Positions 1 to 5,139 of a stretch of DNA of 6,499 bases are shown one piece after another (positions within the stretch are counted from its first letter, which is position 1; each line of letters starts with the position of its first letter). A program made the translations under genes and the position numbers. Location: positions 1-6,499 of the forward strand of contig CAKSDA010000087.1 of the NCBI GenBank assembly GCA_934444895.1. The letters are read 5' to 3'. Source of the DNA: an uncultured Eubacteriales bacterium. Lineage in GTDB: Bacteria > Bacillota > Clostridia > Oscillospirales > Acutalibacteraceae. The notes beneath the pieces were generated by a model. That model did not search any database. It was not told the origin of the DNA and was given only the letters and a program-made list of their open reading frames with translations.

Positions 1-2
1 AA

Positions 3-113
3 GCCGATAAAACGCAGGAATACTGCCGTATTTCAAGTTTTGAGGCAATGTATTATTCAAAATTTTGTTTCGTAGGCGTGACAGGTTCAAGTACTGTAAC
101 ACTAGGCTCTTGA
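3..113 (+). CDS. Possible 3' end of a plus-strand gene (36 codons, unrecognised)
   Basis: One plus-strand frame is open from the left edge to a TGA at 111-113. It reads as 36 residues ending in FCFVGVTGSSTVTLGS. The codon mix looks like that of the genes nearby, and the stop falls inside the left arm of the stem-loop at 104-150. The minus-strand gene on the other side ends in the right arm, which is what two converging genes sharing a 3' hairpin would look like. I do not recognise the protein, and 36 codons is too little to exclude chance. A second plus frame is open only to a TAG at 73-75. Sequence to the left of the window would decide the matter. Confidence 0.3.
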   Translation, partial: ADKTQEYCRISSFEAMYYSKFCFVGVTGSSTVTLGS

Positions 114-150
114 TCATCGAAACCTTGGCAGGTTCGACGATCAAGAGCCT
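104..150. repeat. Long stem-loop between converging 3' ends (possible terminator)
   Basis: The arms are 104-124 and 131-150, with a six-base loop TTGGCA. They pair along their whole length except for one position and one bulged A. Read as minus-strand RNA the odd position (116/138) is a G-U pair; read as plus-strand RNA it is an A-C mismatch, so the hairpin is slightly better in the minus direction. It contains a TGA stop (111-113, plus) and most of a TAG stop (149-151, minus). No T-run follows it on either strand, so it is not a textbook intrinsic terminator. It may instead act as a 3'-end stabiliser or a dispersed repeat. Confidence 0.6.
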
Positions 151-424
151 AAAAATGAAATGACTTTGGAAGATCTAAAACCTTCTTCCCTGCAAAATAT
201 ACCTTATCATCCTTAACGGTTATAATCTTTTCTTTTTTGCCTGTTATTGTATATGTCATTTCCGAATAGCATTTTGCCGACCCGAATCCGAGACACAAAA
301 CGCACGACACTATAATAGATGTCACCGAAAAAGACCGCAAAAACCATTTAAAACTACTTTTTTTAATAACAATTTCTCCTTTATAAATCCGAATCTGTTT
401 TTGGGTTCTTGATAGTAGGGTCAT
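149..424 (-). CDS. Small membrane or secreted protein downstream of spoIIP, unknown function
   Basis: From the ATG at 424 the product is 91 residues. I recognise no family. The first ATG overlaps the spoIIP stop as TAATG, so translation could be coupled, but no ribosome binding site precedes it. Inside the frame there is a good AGGAG at 380-376, eight bases before an ATT codon (367-365). Starting there would give 72 residues beginning KKSSFKWFLRSF and then a hydrophobic stretch SVTSIIVSCVLCLGFGSA. That is a typical signal peptide or membrane anchor with its positive charges at the very N-terminus. The remaining ~40 residues are polar and lysine-rich (GKKEKIITVKDDKVYFAGKKVL) and probably lie outside the membrane. 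The VSC and AKC cysteines do not form a good lipobox. The position in the spoIIP transcript suggests, but does not show, a sporulation role. The existence of the gene is likely; the start is unsettled. Confidence 0.55.
   Translation of the reverse strand: MTLLSRTQKQIRIYKGEIVIKKSSFKWFLRSFSVTSIIVSCVLCLGFGSAKCYSEMTYTITGKKEKIITVKDDKVYFAGKKVLDLPKSFHF
368..380 (-). promoter_or_regulatory. Internal Shine-Dalgarno with an ATT codon at ideal spacing
   Basis: On the minus strand AGGAG (380-376) is followed by eight bases and then ATT (367-365), in frame with the small protein. No ATG, GTG or in-frame TTG lies at usable distance: a TTG at 372-370 is out of frame. This placement would put the start immediately before a signal-peptide-like sequence. 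ATT is a rare start codon, known from infC, so this is inference. Confidence 0.4.
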
Positions 425-1449
425 TACACCGTTGAATTTAAAACCATGGCAAGAGCCTTGGCTACAAGCTCGGCGGAATATTTTGCTTCGCTTAAAGTAT
501 TAGCCTCTGTTCCACATTCTATAAGCATTGATCCCTGTGTAAGATTTAAATTATATCTTCTTGGAGTAAACAGTATCGGCCTTGCAAGCGAAGGATACAT
601 AACCTCCATGCTTTGCTGCAATTTTATTGCCAGTTTAAAATTTTCCTTCCAATTCGGAAAATTTACCACCGATTGATCCTCGCACCCTACAACCAACATA
701 ACCTGAGCTGCCTTTTTACCGTTTATCTCGCAAACTGCCGCCGTTTTTGCGCCGTTGTTTGCAGTTATGGAATCCCGGTGCAGATCAATCACCACTTTTA
801 TATCAGGATATTTGGCAAGGTATTTTTTTATGGTCGACGCCGCTCTGTTATAACTCCCGGTGTATTCAGGGTAATCATGCTTTTCAAAGGCATGGACGAC
901 CCCAAATCCGGCTTTTTCCAGATTTGATTTTAAAACCTCTCCTACAGATATTATATTCTCACTGTCGTTAGTACTTCTTGTTTTATCGCTTTCAACATAA
1001 TAGCCTCTTTTTTCCTGCATATAACATTCCGTAGTATGGGTATGTACAATTAAAATTTGCGGCTTTTTGGATTTGTTAATCTTTAAAGACGGACCCTTTA
1101 ACAGCTCTGCCTTAAGATCAACCGTTTTTGATGTAGTGTTTTTGATATGCACATTATTATAATAAAGGTTTGCTGCCGACATATCGAAAGTTTTCTCATT
1201 AATTTTTCCCTTCACTGTCTTTGGGTTAGCGGTTTGCGCGACCGCCGATTCTTCCTTTTTGTCGGTTTTAACTGTTGCGTTTTTACTGCTACTGTTTTTA
1301 TCATCGGCGGCGCTACTTGCACTTTCTACATTCGCGGCAGAAGTTTCGGTTGCCTCGGACACAGGAAGCAGTATCACCATTCCGGCAAAATAAATTGATA
1401 TTAAAGATAATATAAAAAATGAAAACCCGAAAAACAGTTTTCTCATCAT
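424..1449 (-). CDS. spoIIP: Stage II sporulation protein P (engulfment peptidoglycan hydrolase)
   Basis: SpoIIP works with SpoIID and SpoIIM in the mother-cell membrane. It cuts septal peptidoglycan (amidase and endopeptidase activity in the known family) so that the mother cell can engulf the forespore. The product is 341 residues. It has an N-terminal membrane segment (about 4-28), a Ser/Ala/Lys-rich linker (about 32-85) and the SpoIIP domain from about 95. Motifs visible are HTHTTE (136-141), DLHRD (222-226) and ECGTEANTLSEA (311-322), which carry the conserved His and Glu residues expected of the metal-dependent hydrolase. The start at 1449 is chosen because GGAGG lies seven bases upstream; the longer frame from 1488 has no such site and adds 13 non-membrane residues. 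A second ATG follows directly. The gene lies after gpr in the order common in spore formers, and its stop overlaps the ATG of the next reading frame. Confidence 0.95.
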   Translation of the reverse strand: MMRKLFFGFSFFILSLISIYFAGMVILLPVSEATETSAANVESASSAADDKNSSSKNATVKTDKKEESAVAQTANPKTVKGKINEKTFDMSAANLYYNNVHIKNTTSKTVDLKAELLKGPSLKINKSKKPQILIVHTHTTECYMQEKRGYYVESDKTRSTNDSENIISVGEVLKSNLEKAGFGVVHAFEKHDYPEYTGSYNRAASTIKKYLAKYPDIKVVIDLHRDSITANNGAKTAAVCEINGKKAAQVMLVVGCEDQSVVNFPNWKENFKLAIKLQQSMEVMYPSLARPILFTPRRYNLNLTQGSMLIECGTEANTLSEAKYSAELVAKALAMVLNSTV

Positions 1450-1456
1450 TTTAAGA

Positions 1457-1461
1457 CCTCC
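1457..1461 (-). promoter_or_regulatory. spoIIP ribosome binding site
   Basis: GGAGG on the minus strand, seven bases before the tandem ATG ATG at 1449-1444. It fixes the start of spoIIP and rules out the upstream ATG at 1488. Confidence 0.85.
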
Positions 1462-1506
1462 GTTAAGGCAAAACGCCGATATCGGCATGGATTTTAAATA
1501 CCTCAG

Positions 1507-1646
1507 CCCGGCCGTACCGCTTATTTTACTAAACCACCGGCAAATGCATGTATTAAAAGTTTTGTGTCACAAATGCGGTCGGTTCGGCTTATTTCTGTTT
1601 GTCCGGGCAAGCAGAAATAAGCAAATATTACAAGGTACAGTCCGGG
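1507..1646. repeat. Nested imperfect inverted repeat enclosing a local hairpin
   Basis: CCCGGCCGTACC followed by GCTTATTT (1507-1526) is inverted, with an 11-base insertion and small mismatches, as AAATAAGC (1615-1622) and GGTACAGTCCGGG (1634-1646). The AAATAAGC arm also belongs to the local hairpin at 1587-1622, so the two pairings cannot form together. It could be an RNA switch in the spoIIP leader or the inverted ends of a small mobile-element remnant of about 140 bases. No target-site duplication was recognised. Confidence 0.5.
1587..1622. repeat. 15-bp stem-loop upstream of spoIIP
   Basis: GCTTATTTCTG (1587-1597) and CAGAAATAAGC (1612-1622) are perfect complements. Pairing continues inward through 1601/1608 with one G-U (plus-strand RNA) or C-A (minus-strand RNA) position, leaving the loop TCCGGG. 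No T-run follows on either strand, so it is not a simple terminator. It would lie in the 5' leader of spoIIP if the 1652-1679 promoter is used. Confidence 0.65.
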
Positions 1647-1651
1647 CGGAC

Positions 1652-1679
1652 ATTATATTAATTATTATGAAAATGACAA
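1652..1679 (-). promoter_or_regulatory. Candidate sigma-A promoter for spoIIP
   Basis: On the minus strand TTGTCA (1679-1674) and a perfect TATAAT (1657-1652) are separated by 16 bases. A start near 1645 would give a leader of roughly 195 bases containing the hairpins described here. In Bacillus subtilis spoIIP is controlled by mother-cell sigma-E; I found no good sigma-E match, so the functional meaning of this site is unsure. Confidence 0.45.
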
Positions 1680-1800
1680 TAACAATAGTATTAAATCTGA
1701 TGAAGAAAACTGTTTTATTTTATAGCCCTTAATGCCCAGAAAACAAATTCGGATTTATAACTTTACCTATAGTTGGCTGTTTCAATACTGCGCCATATGC

Positions 1801-2661
1801 CTATTCCAGCATTTCATTTAAAATATCTTTTTTTATTCCCGGATTTACAGCCATATTAATACAACTTGCCACAAAACGCGAAGCTCTTTTTATAATAAGG
1901 TCTATTTCTCGCGGCGTTACTATCATTTTTCTGCCGTGCGGAGACGCCGATTGAGCCTTTTCTCCGGTAAGATTTTCAGCCAGAACATCGGCTTCAACAA
2001 CTGTCGGAACGCCTATTGTTATAACCTTTGCACCAAGAGTTTTTTCGCTTATTTCCTTGCGTGCGTTCCCAACGCCGGCTCCCGGTTCAATACCGCTGTC
2101 AGACATTTGAACGGTACACCCCAGTCTATAGGTATTACGCGACGCAAGCGCGTCTACCACAATAACAGCGGAGGGCTTTATTCTATCGAAGATTCCTTTG
2201 ATTATTTCAAATGATTCCACACCGGTCTGCCCCAAAACACCGGTTGTGATAACCGAAACGCTGTTTATATTTTCTTCTCCCGTTACCCTTTTAAGCTCAT
2301 TTATAATATGCCTTGTTGCGAGCACTCCGGCTGCGGTTTCCGGTCCCAGAGCGTCCGGAGTAATCTCACTGTTTCCAAGCCCCACAACCATAACTGTTCC
2401 GTCTTTTTCAATGAAATTTTTTATTCGTTTTGATACAGTCAAAACTAAATCATCATTTTGTATGTTATCTGAAAATGCCGGCATTTCAATGGTTATATAT
2501 TTGCCGATCGGTTTATGCAGCGCCTTTTCCCCGTCACTGTCAATAATGTCGATTTCTGTTATTTTTGCTTCGCCTTCGCTATATTCCTTGCACTTTACTC
2601 CCTTTGGTTCGGTTTTAAGCCCTTCCTTACATTCAAGTGCCAAATCGGTTCTGTACTGCAT
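1801..2661 (-). CDS. gpr: Germination protease GPR (peptidase family A25)
   Basis: GPR is the spore endopeptidase that degrades the small acid-soluble DNA-protecting proteins at germination, freeing DNA and amino acids. In known species it is made in the forespore as an inactive zymogen. The product is 286 residues, on the short side for the family. It opens with the hallmark RTDLALE (4-10). Other family signatures are VVGLGNSEITPDALGP (92-107) and AVIVVDALASR (165-175). The two acidic residues, D103 and D170, have about the same spacing as the essential aspartates of the B. megaterium enzyme. The C-terminal VTPREIDLII is also typical. Only three residues precede RTDLALE, so the long N-terminal propeptide of Bacillus GPR is absent or very short. 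The start has a GGGG eight bases upstream. The gene precedes spoIIP, a standard pairing. Confidence 0.95.
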   Translation of the reverse strand: MQYRTDLALECKEGLKTEPKGVKCKEYSEGEAKITEIDIIDSDGEKALHKPIGKYITIEMPAFSDNIQNDDLVLTVSKRIKNFIEKDGTVMVVGLGNSEITPDALGPETAAGVLATRHIINELKRVTGEENINSVSVITTGVLGQTGVESFEIIKGIFDRIKPSAVIVVDALASRNTYRLGCTVQMSDSGIEPGAGVGNARKEISEKTLGAKVITIGVPTVVEADVLAENLTGEKAQSASPHGRKMIVTPREIDLIIKRASRFVASCINMAVNPGIKKDILNEMLE

Positions 2662-2685
2662 GCCATTTACCCCAATATCTTTGAA

Positions 2686-2714
2686 TTTTTTGTTTTTTAA
2701 AACTATTTTTATGC
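2686..2714 (-). promoter_or_regulatory. Candidate forespore (sigma-F/G type) promoter of gpr
   Basis: On the minus strand GCATAAA (2714-2708) is followed, 15 bases later, by CAAAAAA (2692-2686). These resemble the -35 and -10 elements of sigma-F/sigma-G promoters, which drive gpr in Bacillus. The transcript would start about 20 bases before the gpr ATG. The region is AT-rich, so chance matches are likely. Confidence 0.3.
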
Positions 2715-2722
2715 TGCCTTTA

Positions 2723-2746
2723 AAATAATACTTTAAAGTATTATTT
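2723..2746. repeat. 24-base perfect palindrome between gpr and the CorC-type gene
   Basis: AAATAATACTTT (2723-2734) is followed directly by its exact reverse complement (2735-2746). It lies 62-85 bases upstream of the gpr start and about 150 bases before the divergent promoter at 2896. It could be an operator for a dimeric regulator, a weak AU-only hairpin, or a product of the AT-rich composition. It matches no regulator box I can name. Confidence 0.6.
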
Positions 2747-2895
2747 GTTTTAAAATAAAAAATATGCCGATTTCTTGCATTTAATATTTTAATGCGTTTT
2801 ACATTGCAGCCGTAAAAGATCTGCTTTACAAATCCTTTAAAATGCTTTTTAATTTTAAAAAATAAAGTAATTATTTATCTGCAAAAAGTGCGATC

Positions 2896-2924
2896 TTGAC
2901 AAAATATACAAACTATATTATTAT
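2896..2924 (+). promoter_or_regulatory. Sigma-A promoter of the CorC-type gene
   Basis: A consensus TTGACA (2896-2901), a 17-base spacer and TATTAT (2919-2924) predict a start near 2931, about 30 bases before the ATG. The spacing is ideal and only one -10 base deviates. Confidence 0.65.
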
Positions 2925-2946
2925 ATTATTAATTATATTTTTGAAT

Positions 2947-2953
2947 AGGAGTT
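2947..2953 (+). promoter_or_regulatory. Ribosome binding site of the CorC-type gene
   Basis: AGGAGTT nine bases before the ATG at 2961 supports this start over the internal ATGs. Confidence 0.75.
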
Positions 2954-2960
2954 AATTTTA

Positions 2961-4325
2961 ATGGACGATCCTGACCCTGCAAATGTATTTTTAAAACTAC
3001 TTTTATTGCTTGCACTTATTCTTGTTAATGCTTTCTTTGCAATGAGCGAGATAGCAATAATTTCGCTTAATGATAACAAGATTAAAAAAATGGCGGAGGA
3101 CGGAGACAAAAAAGCCATTAAGGTATTAAGGCTTATTGAAAATCCATCATCATTTTTGTCTACTATACAACTGGGCGTTACTCTTGCCGGATTTCTTACT
3201 TCGGCATCTGCTGCCGGTAATTTTTCCGAGCCGCTTGCAAAGGTAATTTCAAGCGCTGCCGGTATTTCTGCAAACAGCAGTGTTTACAATTTTATAAGCG
3301 GCCTTTCGATGGTCATTATCACCTTTATTATTTCATATTTTTCGTTGGTTTTGGGCGAACTTGCTCCGAAGCGCATTGCAATGCAAAAAAGCGAAAGCAT
3401 TTCGTTTGCGGTAGTGGGCATTCTTCTTTTTATAAAATCGGTTACAAAGCCTTTTATAAAGGTACTTTCATTATCAACCAACCTTGTGGTTCGAATTTTG
3501 GGATTTGACCCCAATGCCAGCGAGGAAATTGTTACCGAAGAGGAAATTCGCATGCTTGTTGACGCAGGCGAAGAAAAGGGCGTTATTGAAGAAAGTCAAA
3601 AGGAAATGATTAATAACATTTTCGACTTTGACGATGTGCCTGTCACCGATGTTATGACCCACCGCACCGAAATAGAAGCGGTTGAAATTACTGACAAAAT
3701 TGAAGATGTTGTTAAACTCGGATGCGAAAAAGGTTGTTCCAGAATACCTGTATATGAGGATGATCTTGATAATATAAAAGGTATTATTTATGTTAAAGAT
3801 TTACTTCCATTGGTGGGAAAACCGGTTCCGTCCGGCAAAAAAATATCCCGCATAATGCGCGAGGCTAACTTTGTTCCGGAATCAAAGCGTTGCGGGGATC
3901 TTTTCACCGAAATGACCGAAAAGCATGTTCAAATGATGATTGTTTCAGACGAATATGGCGCCGTTTCCGGCCTTGTTACCATTGAAGATCTTTTGGAATC
4001 AATAGTTGGAAACATTCAGGATGAATATGACAACGAAGAAGAGGATGTAGTTCAGCTTAACGAAACAACCTTCAATTTCGACGGAATGGCAGATATTGAA
4101 GAGGTTGAACAGCGGCTTGATATAAAACTTCCTGAAGGTGAATATGACACTCTGGGCGGACTTATCATGTCAGAACTAGGAAGAATTCCAACAGAGGAAG
4201 AACATCCGGAAATTGAATGTTGCGGATACAAGTTTACGGTTGAAGAAATATCCGACCGGCGCATAGAACTTGTTAAGGCGGAAAAGCTTCCGGAGAATAC
4301 TAAGACGGAGGAAATCAAGGATTAA
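2961..4325 (+). CDS. CNNM/CBS/CorC-HlyC family membrane protein (probable Mg2+/metal transporter)
   Basis: The product is 454 residues with the family's full domain order. A DUF21/CNNM membrane domain (about 8-175) starts with LVNAFFAMSEIAIISL and contains NPSSFLSTIQLGVTLAG and LGELAPKRIA. Two CBS domains follow (about 223-282 and 289-347), the second with the SDEYGAVSGLVTIEDLLE motif that helps bind ATP-Mg in relatives. A C-terminal CorC/HlyC domain (about 362-440) includes FDGMADIEEVEQRL and YDTLGGLIMSELGRIP. Relatives include CorC, CNNM proteins and the B. subtilis YhdP group, several of which export Mg2+; older annotations call them hemolysins or TlyC. I infer divalent-metal (Mg2+) export at the cytoplasmic membrane. 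It has its own promoter and no partner that sharpens the role. The C-terminal tail after the CorC domain is short and charged. Confidence 0.93.
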   Translation: MDDPDPANVFLKLLLLLALILVNAFFAMSEIAIISLNDNKIKKMAEDGDKKAIKVLRLIENPSSFLSTIQLGVTLAGFLTSASAAGNFSEPLAKVISSAAGISANSSVYNFISGLSMVIITFIISYFSLVLGELAPKRIAMQKSESISFAVVGILLFIKSVTKPFIKVLSLSTNLVVRILGFDPNASEEIVTEEEIRMLVDAGEEKGVIEESQKEMINNIFDFDDVPVTDVMTHRTEIEAVEITDKIEDVVKLGCEKGCSRIPVYEDDLDNIKGIIYVKDLLPLVGKPVPSGKKISRIMREANFVPESKRCGDLFTEMTEKHVQMMIVSDEYGAVSGLVTIEDLLESIVGNIQDEYDNEEEDVVQLNETTFNFDGMADIEEVEQRLDIKLPEGEYDTLGGLIMSELGRIPTEEEHPEIECCGYKFTVEEISDRRIELVKAEKLPENTKTEEIKD

Positions 4326-4332
4326 TTTTAAA

Positions 4333-4355
4333 AAGAATAAATTATTTTTATTCTT
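4333..4355. repeat. AT-rich hairpin after the CorC-type gene
   Basis: AAGAATAAA (4333-4341) and TTTATTCTT (4347-4355) form a nine-pair stem with a TTATT loop, beginning eight bases after the stop. It has one G-C pair and no following T-run, so termination would be weak at best. Confidence 0.45.
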
Positions 4356-4362
4356 CAAGGTC

Positions 4363-4420
4363 CGGTTTAAACCGTCTTTTCGGTACATAATAAATGATGT
4401 AAAATCCGACCGACAGACGG
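4363..4420 (+). promoter_or_regulatory. Possible structured leader of the FTR-trxA genes
   Basis: A palindrome CGGTTTAAACCG (4363-4374) overlaps a nested set of complementary segments: CCGTCT/AGACGG (4372-4377 with 4415-4420), TCGG/CCGA (4380-4383 with 4406-4409) and TACAT/ATGTA (4384-4388 with 4397-4401). The stack would end about 19 bases before the FTR start codon. I see no convincing promoter in 4326-4421, so the two genes may be read through from the CorC-type gene. The structure could be an RNA element or a processing hairpin. Confidence 0.3.
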
Positions 4421-4439
4421 CATGCAAGGTTGTATTATT

Positions 4440-4637
4440 ATGAGAGTTACTTTAAATAAAGACGAAGAAATTGTAAAAACAGTTAAAGAGGGTCTTAAAA
4501 AAACCGGTGGTTACTGCCCGTGCCGCAGAGAAAGGACCGAGGATTTTAAATGCATGTGCAAGGAGTTCAGGGATCAAATTAAGGATCCTGATTTTGAAGG
4601 ATATTGCCACTGCATGCTTTATTACAAAGAGAAATAG
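4440..4637 (+). CDS. Ferredoxin-thioredoxin reductase catalytic-subunit-like [4Fe-4S] protein
   Basis: The product is 65 residues. In the plant and cyanobacterial FTR family the catalytic subunit uses a [4Fe-4S] cluster next to a disulfide to pass electrons from ferredoxin to thioredoxin. All six family cysteines are present in three CxC units: CPC (26-28), CMC (38-40) and CHC (56-58). By family comparison C26, C38, C40 and C56 would hold the cluster, and C28-C58 would be the redox disulfide. H57 is conserved too. The gaps are 9 and 15 residues, against 16 and 8 in the photosynthetic enzymes. No variable subunit is seen. The start at 4440 is preferred because RVTLNKDEEIVKTVKEGL is the usual N-terminus and a weak AAGG lies ten bases before it; an ATG at 4422 would add six residues without a binding site. 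trxA follows after 20 bases, which strongly suggests its substrate. Confidence 0.85.
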   Translation: MRVTLNKDEEIVKTVKEGLKKTGGYCPCRRERTEDFKCMCKEFRDQIKDPDFEGYCHCMLYYKEK

Positions 4638-4645
4638 CGTTCGCT

Positions 4646-4650
4646 GGAGG
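4646..4650 (+). promoter_or_regulatory. trxA ribosome binding site
   Basis: GGAGG seven bases before the ATG at 4658. It sets the trxA start and excludes the in-frame ATG at 4604, which lies inside the upstream gene. Confidence 0.85.
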
Positions 4651-4657
4651 GTTTAAA

Positions 4658-4966
4658 ATGGCAGAAGTAACAATTACAAAGGAAAATTTTGAAAAAGAAG
4701 TTTTGCAAAACGACAAACCGGTACTTTTGGATTTTTGGGCAACATGGTGCGGACCCTGCAAAATGATTGCGCCTATCATATCCGAAATTGCCGAGGAATA
4801 TGACGGACAGATTACTGTTGGCAAGGTTAATGTTGATGAGCAAGCCGAGCTTGCCGAAAACTACGGAATTTCAAGTATTCCTACTCTTATTATTTTTAAA
4901 AACGGCAAGGTTTTTAATACCTTAATAGGATACCATGAAAAGGAAGAAATAGTTAATCTGTTTTAG
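4658..4966 (+). CDS. trxA: Thioredoxin
   Basis: A small cytoplasmic disulfide reductase of 102 residues with the single thioredoxin fold. The active site WCGPCK has C31 and C34. The buried acidic residue is D25 (in LLDFWATW) and the cis-proline is P75 (in SSIPT); the GKVFNTLIGYHEKEEI segment is the usual C-terminal strand and helix. The C-terminus is slightly short, ending EEIVNLF. No signal peptide is present. It lies 20 bases after the FTR-like gene, so it is probably reduced by that protein using ferredoxin electrons rather than only by an NADPH thioredoxin reductase; this is inferred from position. Transcription should end at the palindrome at 5075-5110. Confidence 0.96.
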   Translation: MAEVTITKENFEKEVLQNDKPVLLDFWATWCGPCKMIAPIISEIAEEYDGQITVGKVNVDEQAELAENYGISSIPTLIIFKNGKVFNTLIGYHEKEEIVNLF

Positions 4967-4993
4967 GCAGGCAAAGCGGTAAAGGCGGCAGGT

Positions 4994-5043
4994 TAAACCG
5001 CAATCGGTTTAGGCTATTGATAGCCTAACGATTAATAGCCTAA
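4994..5043. repeat. Overlapping hairpins after trxA
   Basis: TAAACCG/CGGTTTA (4994-5000 with 5005-5011, loop CAAT) overlaps a second perfect repeat in which TTAGGCTAT (5009-5017) pairs with ATAGCCTAA (5020-5028). A further copy, AATAGCCTAA (5034-5043), is also complementary to TTAGGCTATT (5009-5018), giving ten pairs and a more relaxed loop. The three pairings compete. No T-run follows. The core resembles the hairpin at 104-150. Confidence 0.6.
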
Positions 5044-5074
5044 TTAATTTTAATCACTTGCACTCAAAAAGACA

Positions 5075-5110
5075 AAAAAGCGTGCGGCTTTATAAAGCCG
5101 CACGCTTTTT
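5075..5110. terminator. Bidirectional intrinsic terminator between trxA and metI
   Basis: A 36-base perfect palindrome: A-run, GCGTGCGGCTT (5080-5090), central TATA, AAGCCGCACGC (5095-5105), T-run. The GC-rich 11-bp stem is followed by a T-run in either reading direction, so it should end both the trxA transcript (plus) and the metNI transcript (minus). On the plus side a second T-run follows at 5115-5120. Confidence 0.93.
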
Positions 5111-5139
5111 AACATTTTTTATCTTGTAGGCCCAACGCC

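Larger units (their letters stand above)
1450..1800. other. gpr-spoIIP intergenic region with no convincing gene
   Basis: This 351-base gap holds a candidate sigma-A promoter (1652-1679), a 15-bp stem-loop (1587-1622), a larger nested inverted repeat (1507-1526 with 1615-1646), a short palindrome TTTGTGTCACAAA (1561-1573) and a second one, GCCGATATCGGC (1475-1486). I see no clear terminator after gpr. The open frame on the plus strand here (1487-1732) has no ribosome binding site and no recognisable product. The region reads as a long regulatory leader of spoIIP or as a small repeat element. Confidence 0.6.

Noticed and set aside
1450..1488. N-terminal extension of SpoIIP from the ATG at 1488
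   Set aside because: It would place 13 non-membrane residues before the anchor and span the GGAGG that serves the ATG at 1449.
1561..1573. TTTGTGTCACAAA palindrome as a CRP/FNR-type operator
   Set aside because: The half-sites are too close together for the TGTGA-N6-TCACA pattern, and a short palindrome like this is common by chance.
1487..1732. 81-residue open frame on the plus strand between gpr and spoIIP
   Set aside because: It has no Shine-Dalgarno before the ATG, is built mostly from the inverted repeats, and gives no recognisable protein.
2198..2728. 176-residue open frame on the plus strand
   Set aside because: It lies opposite gpr, which has clear family motifs. The translation is a low-complexity Ser/Phe/Pro mix, as expected of an antisense shadow.
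4333..4355. Intrinsic terminator of the CorC-type gene
   Set aside because: The stem is almost all A-T and no T-run follows, so it is listed only as a hairpin.
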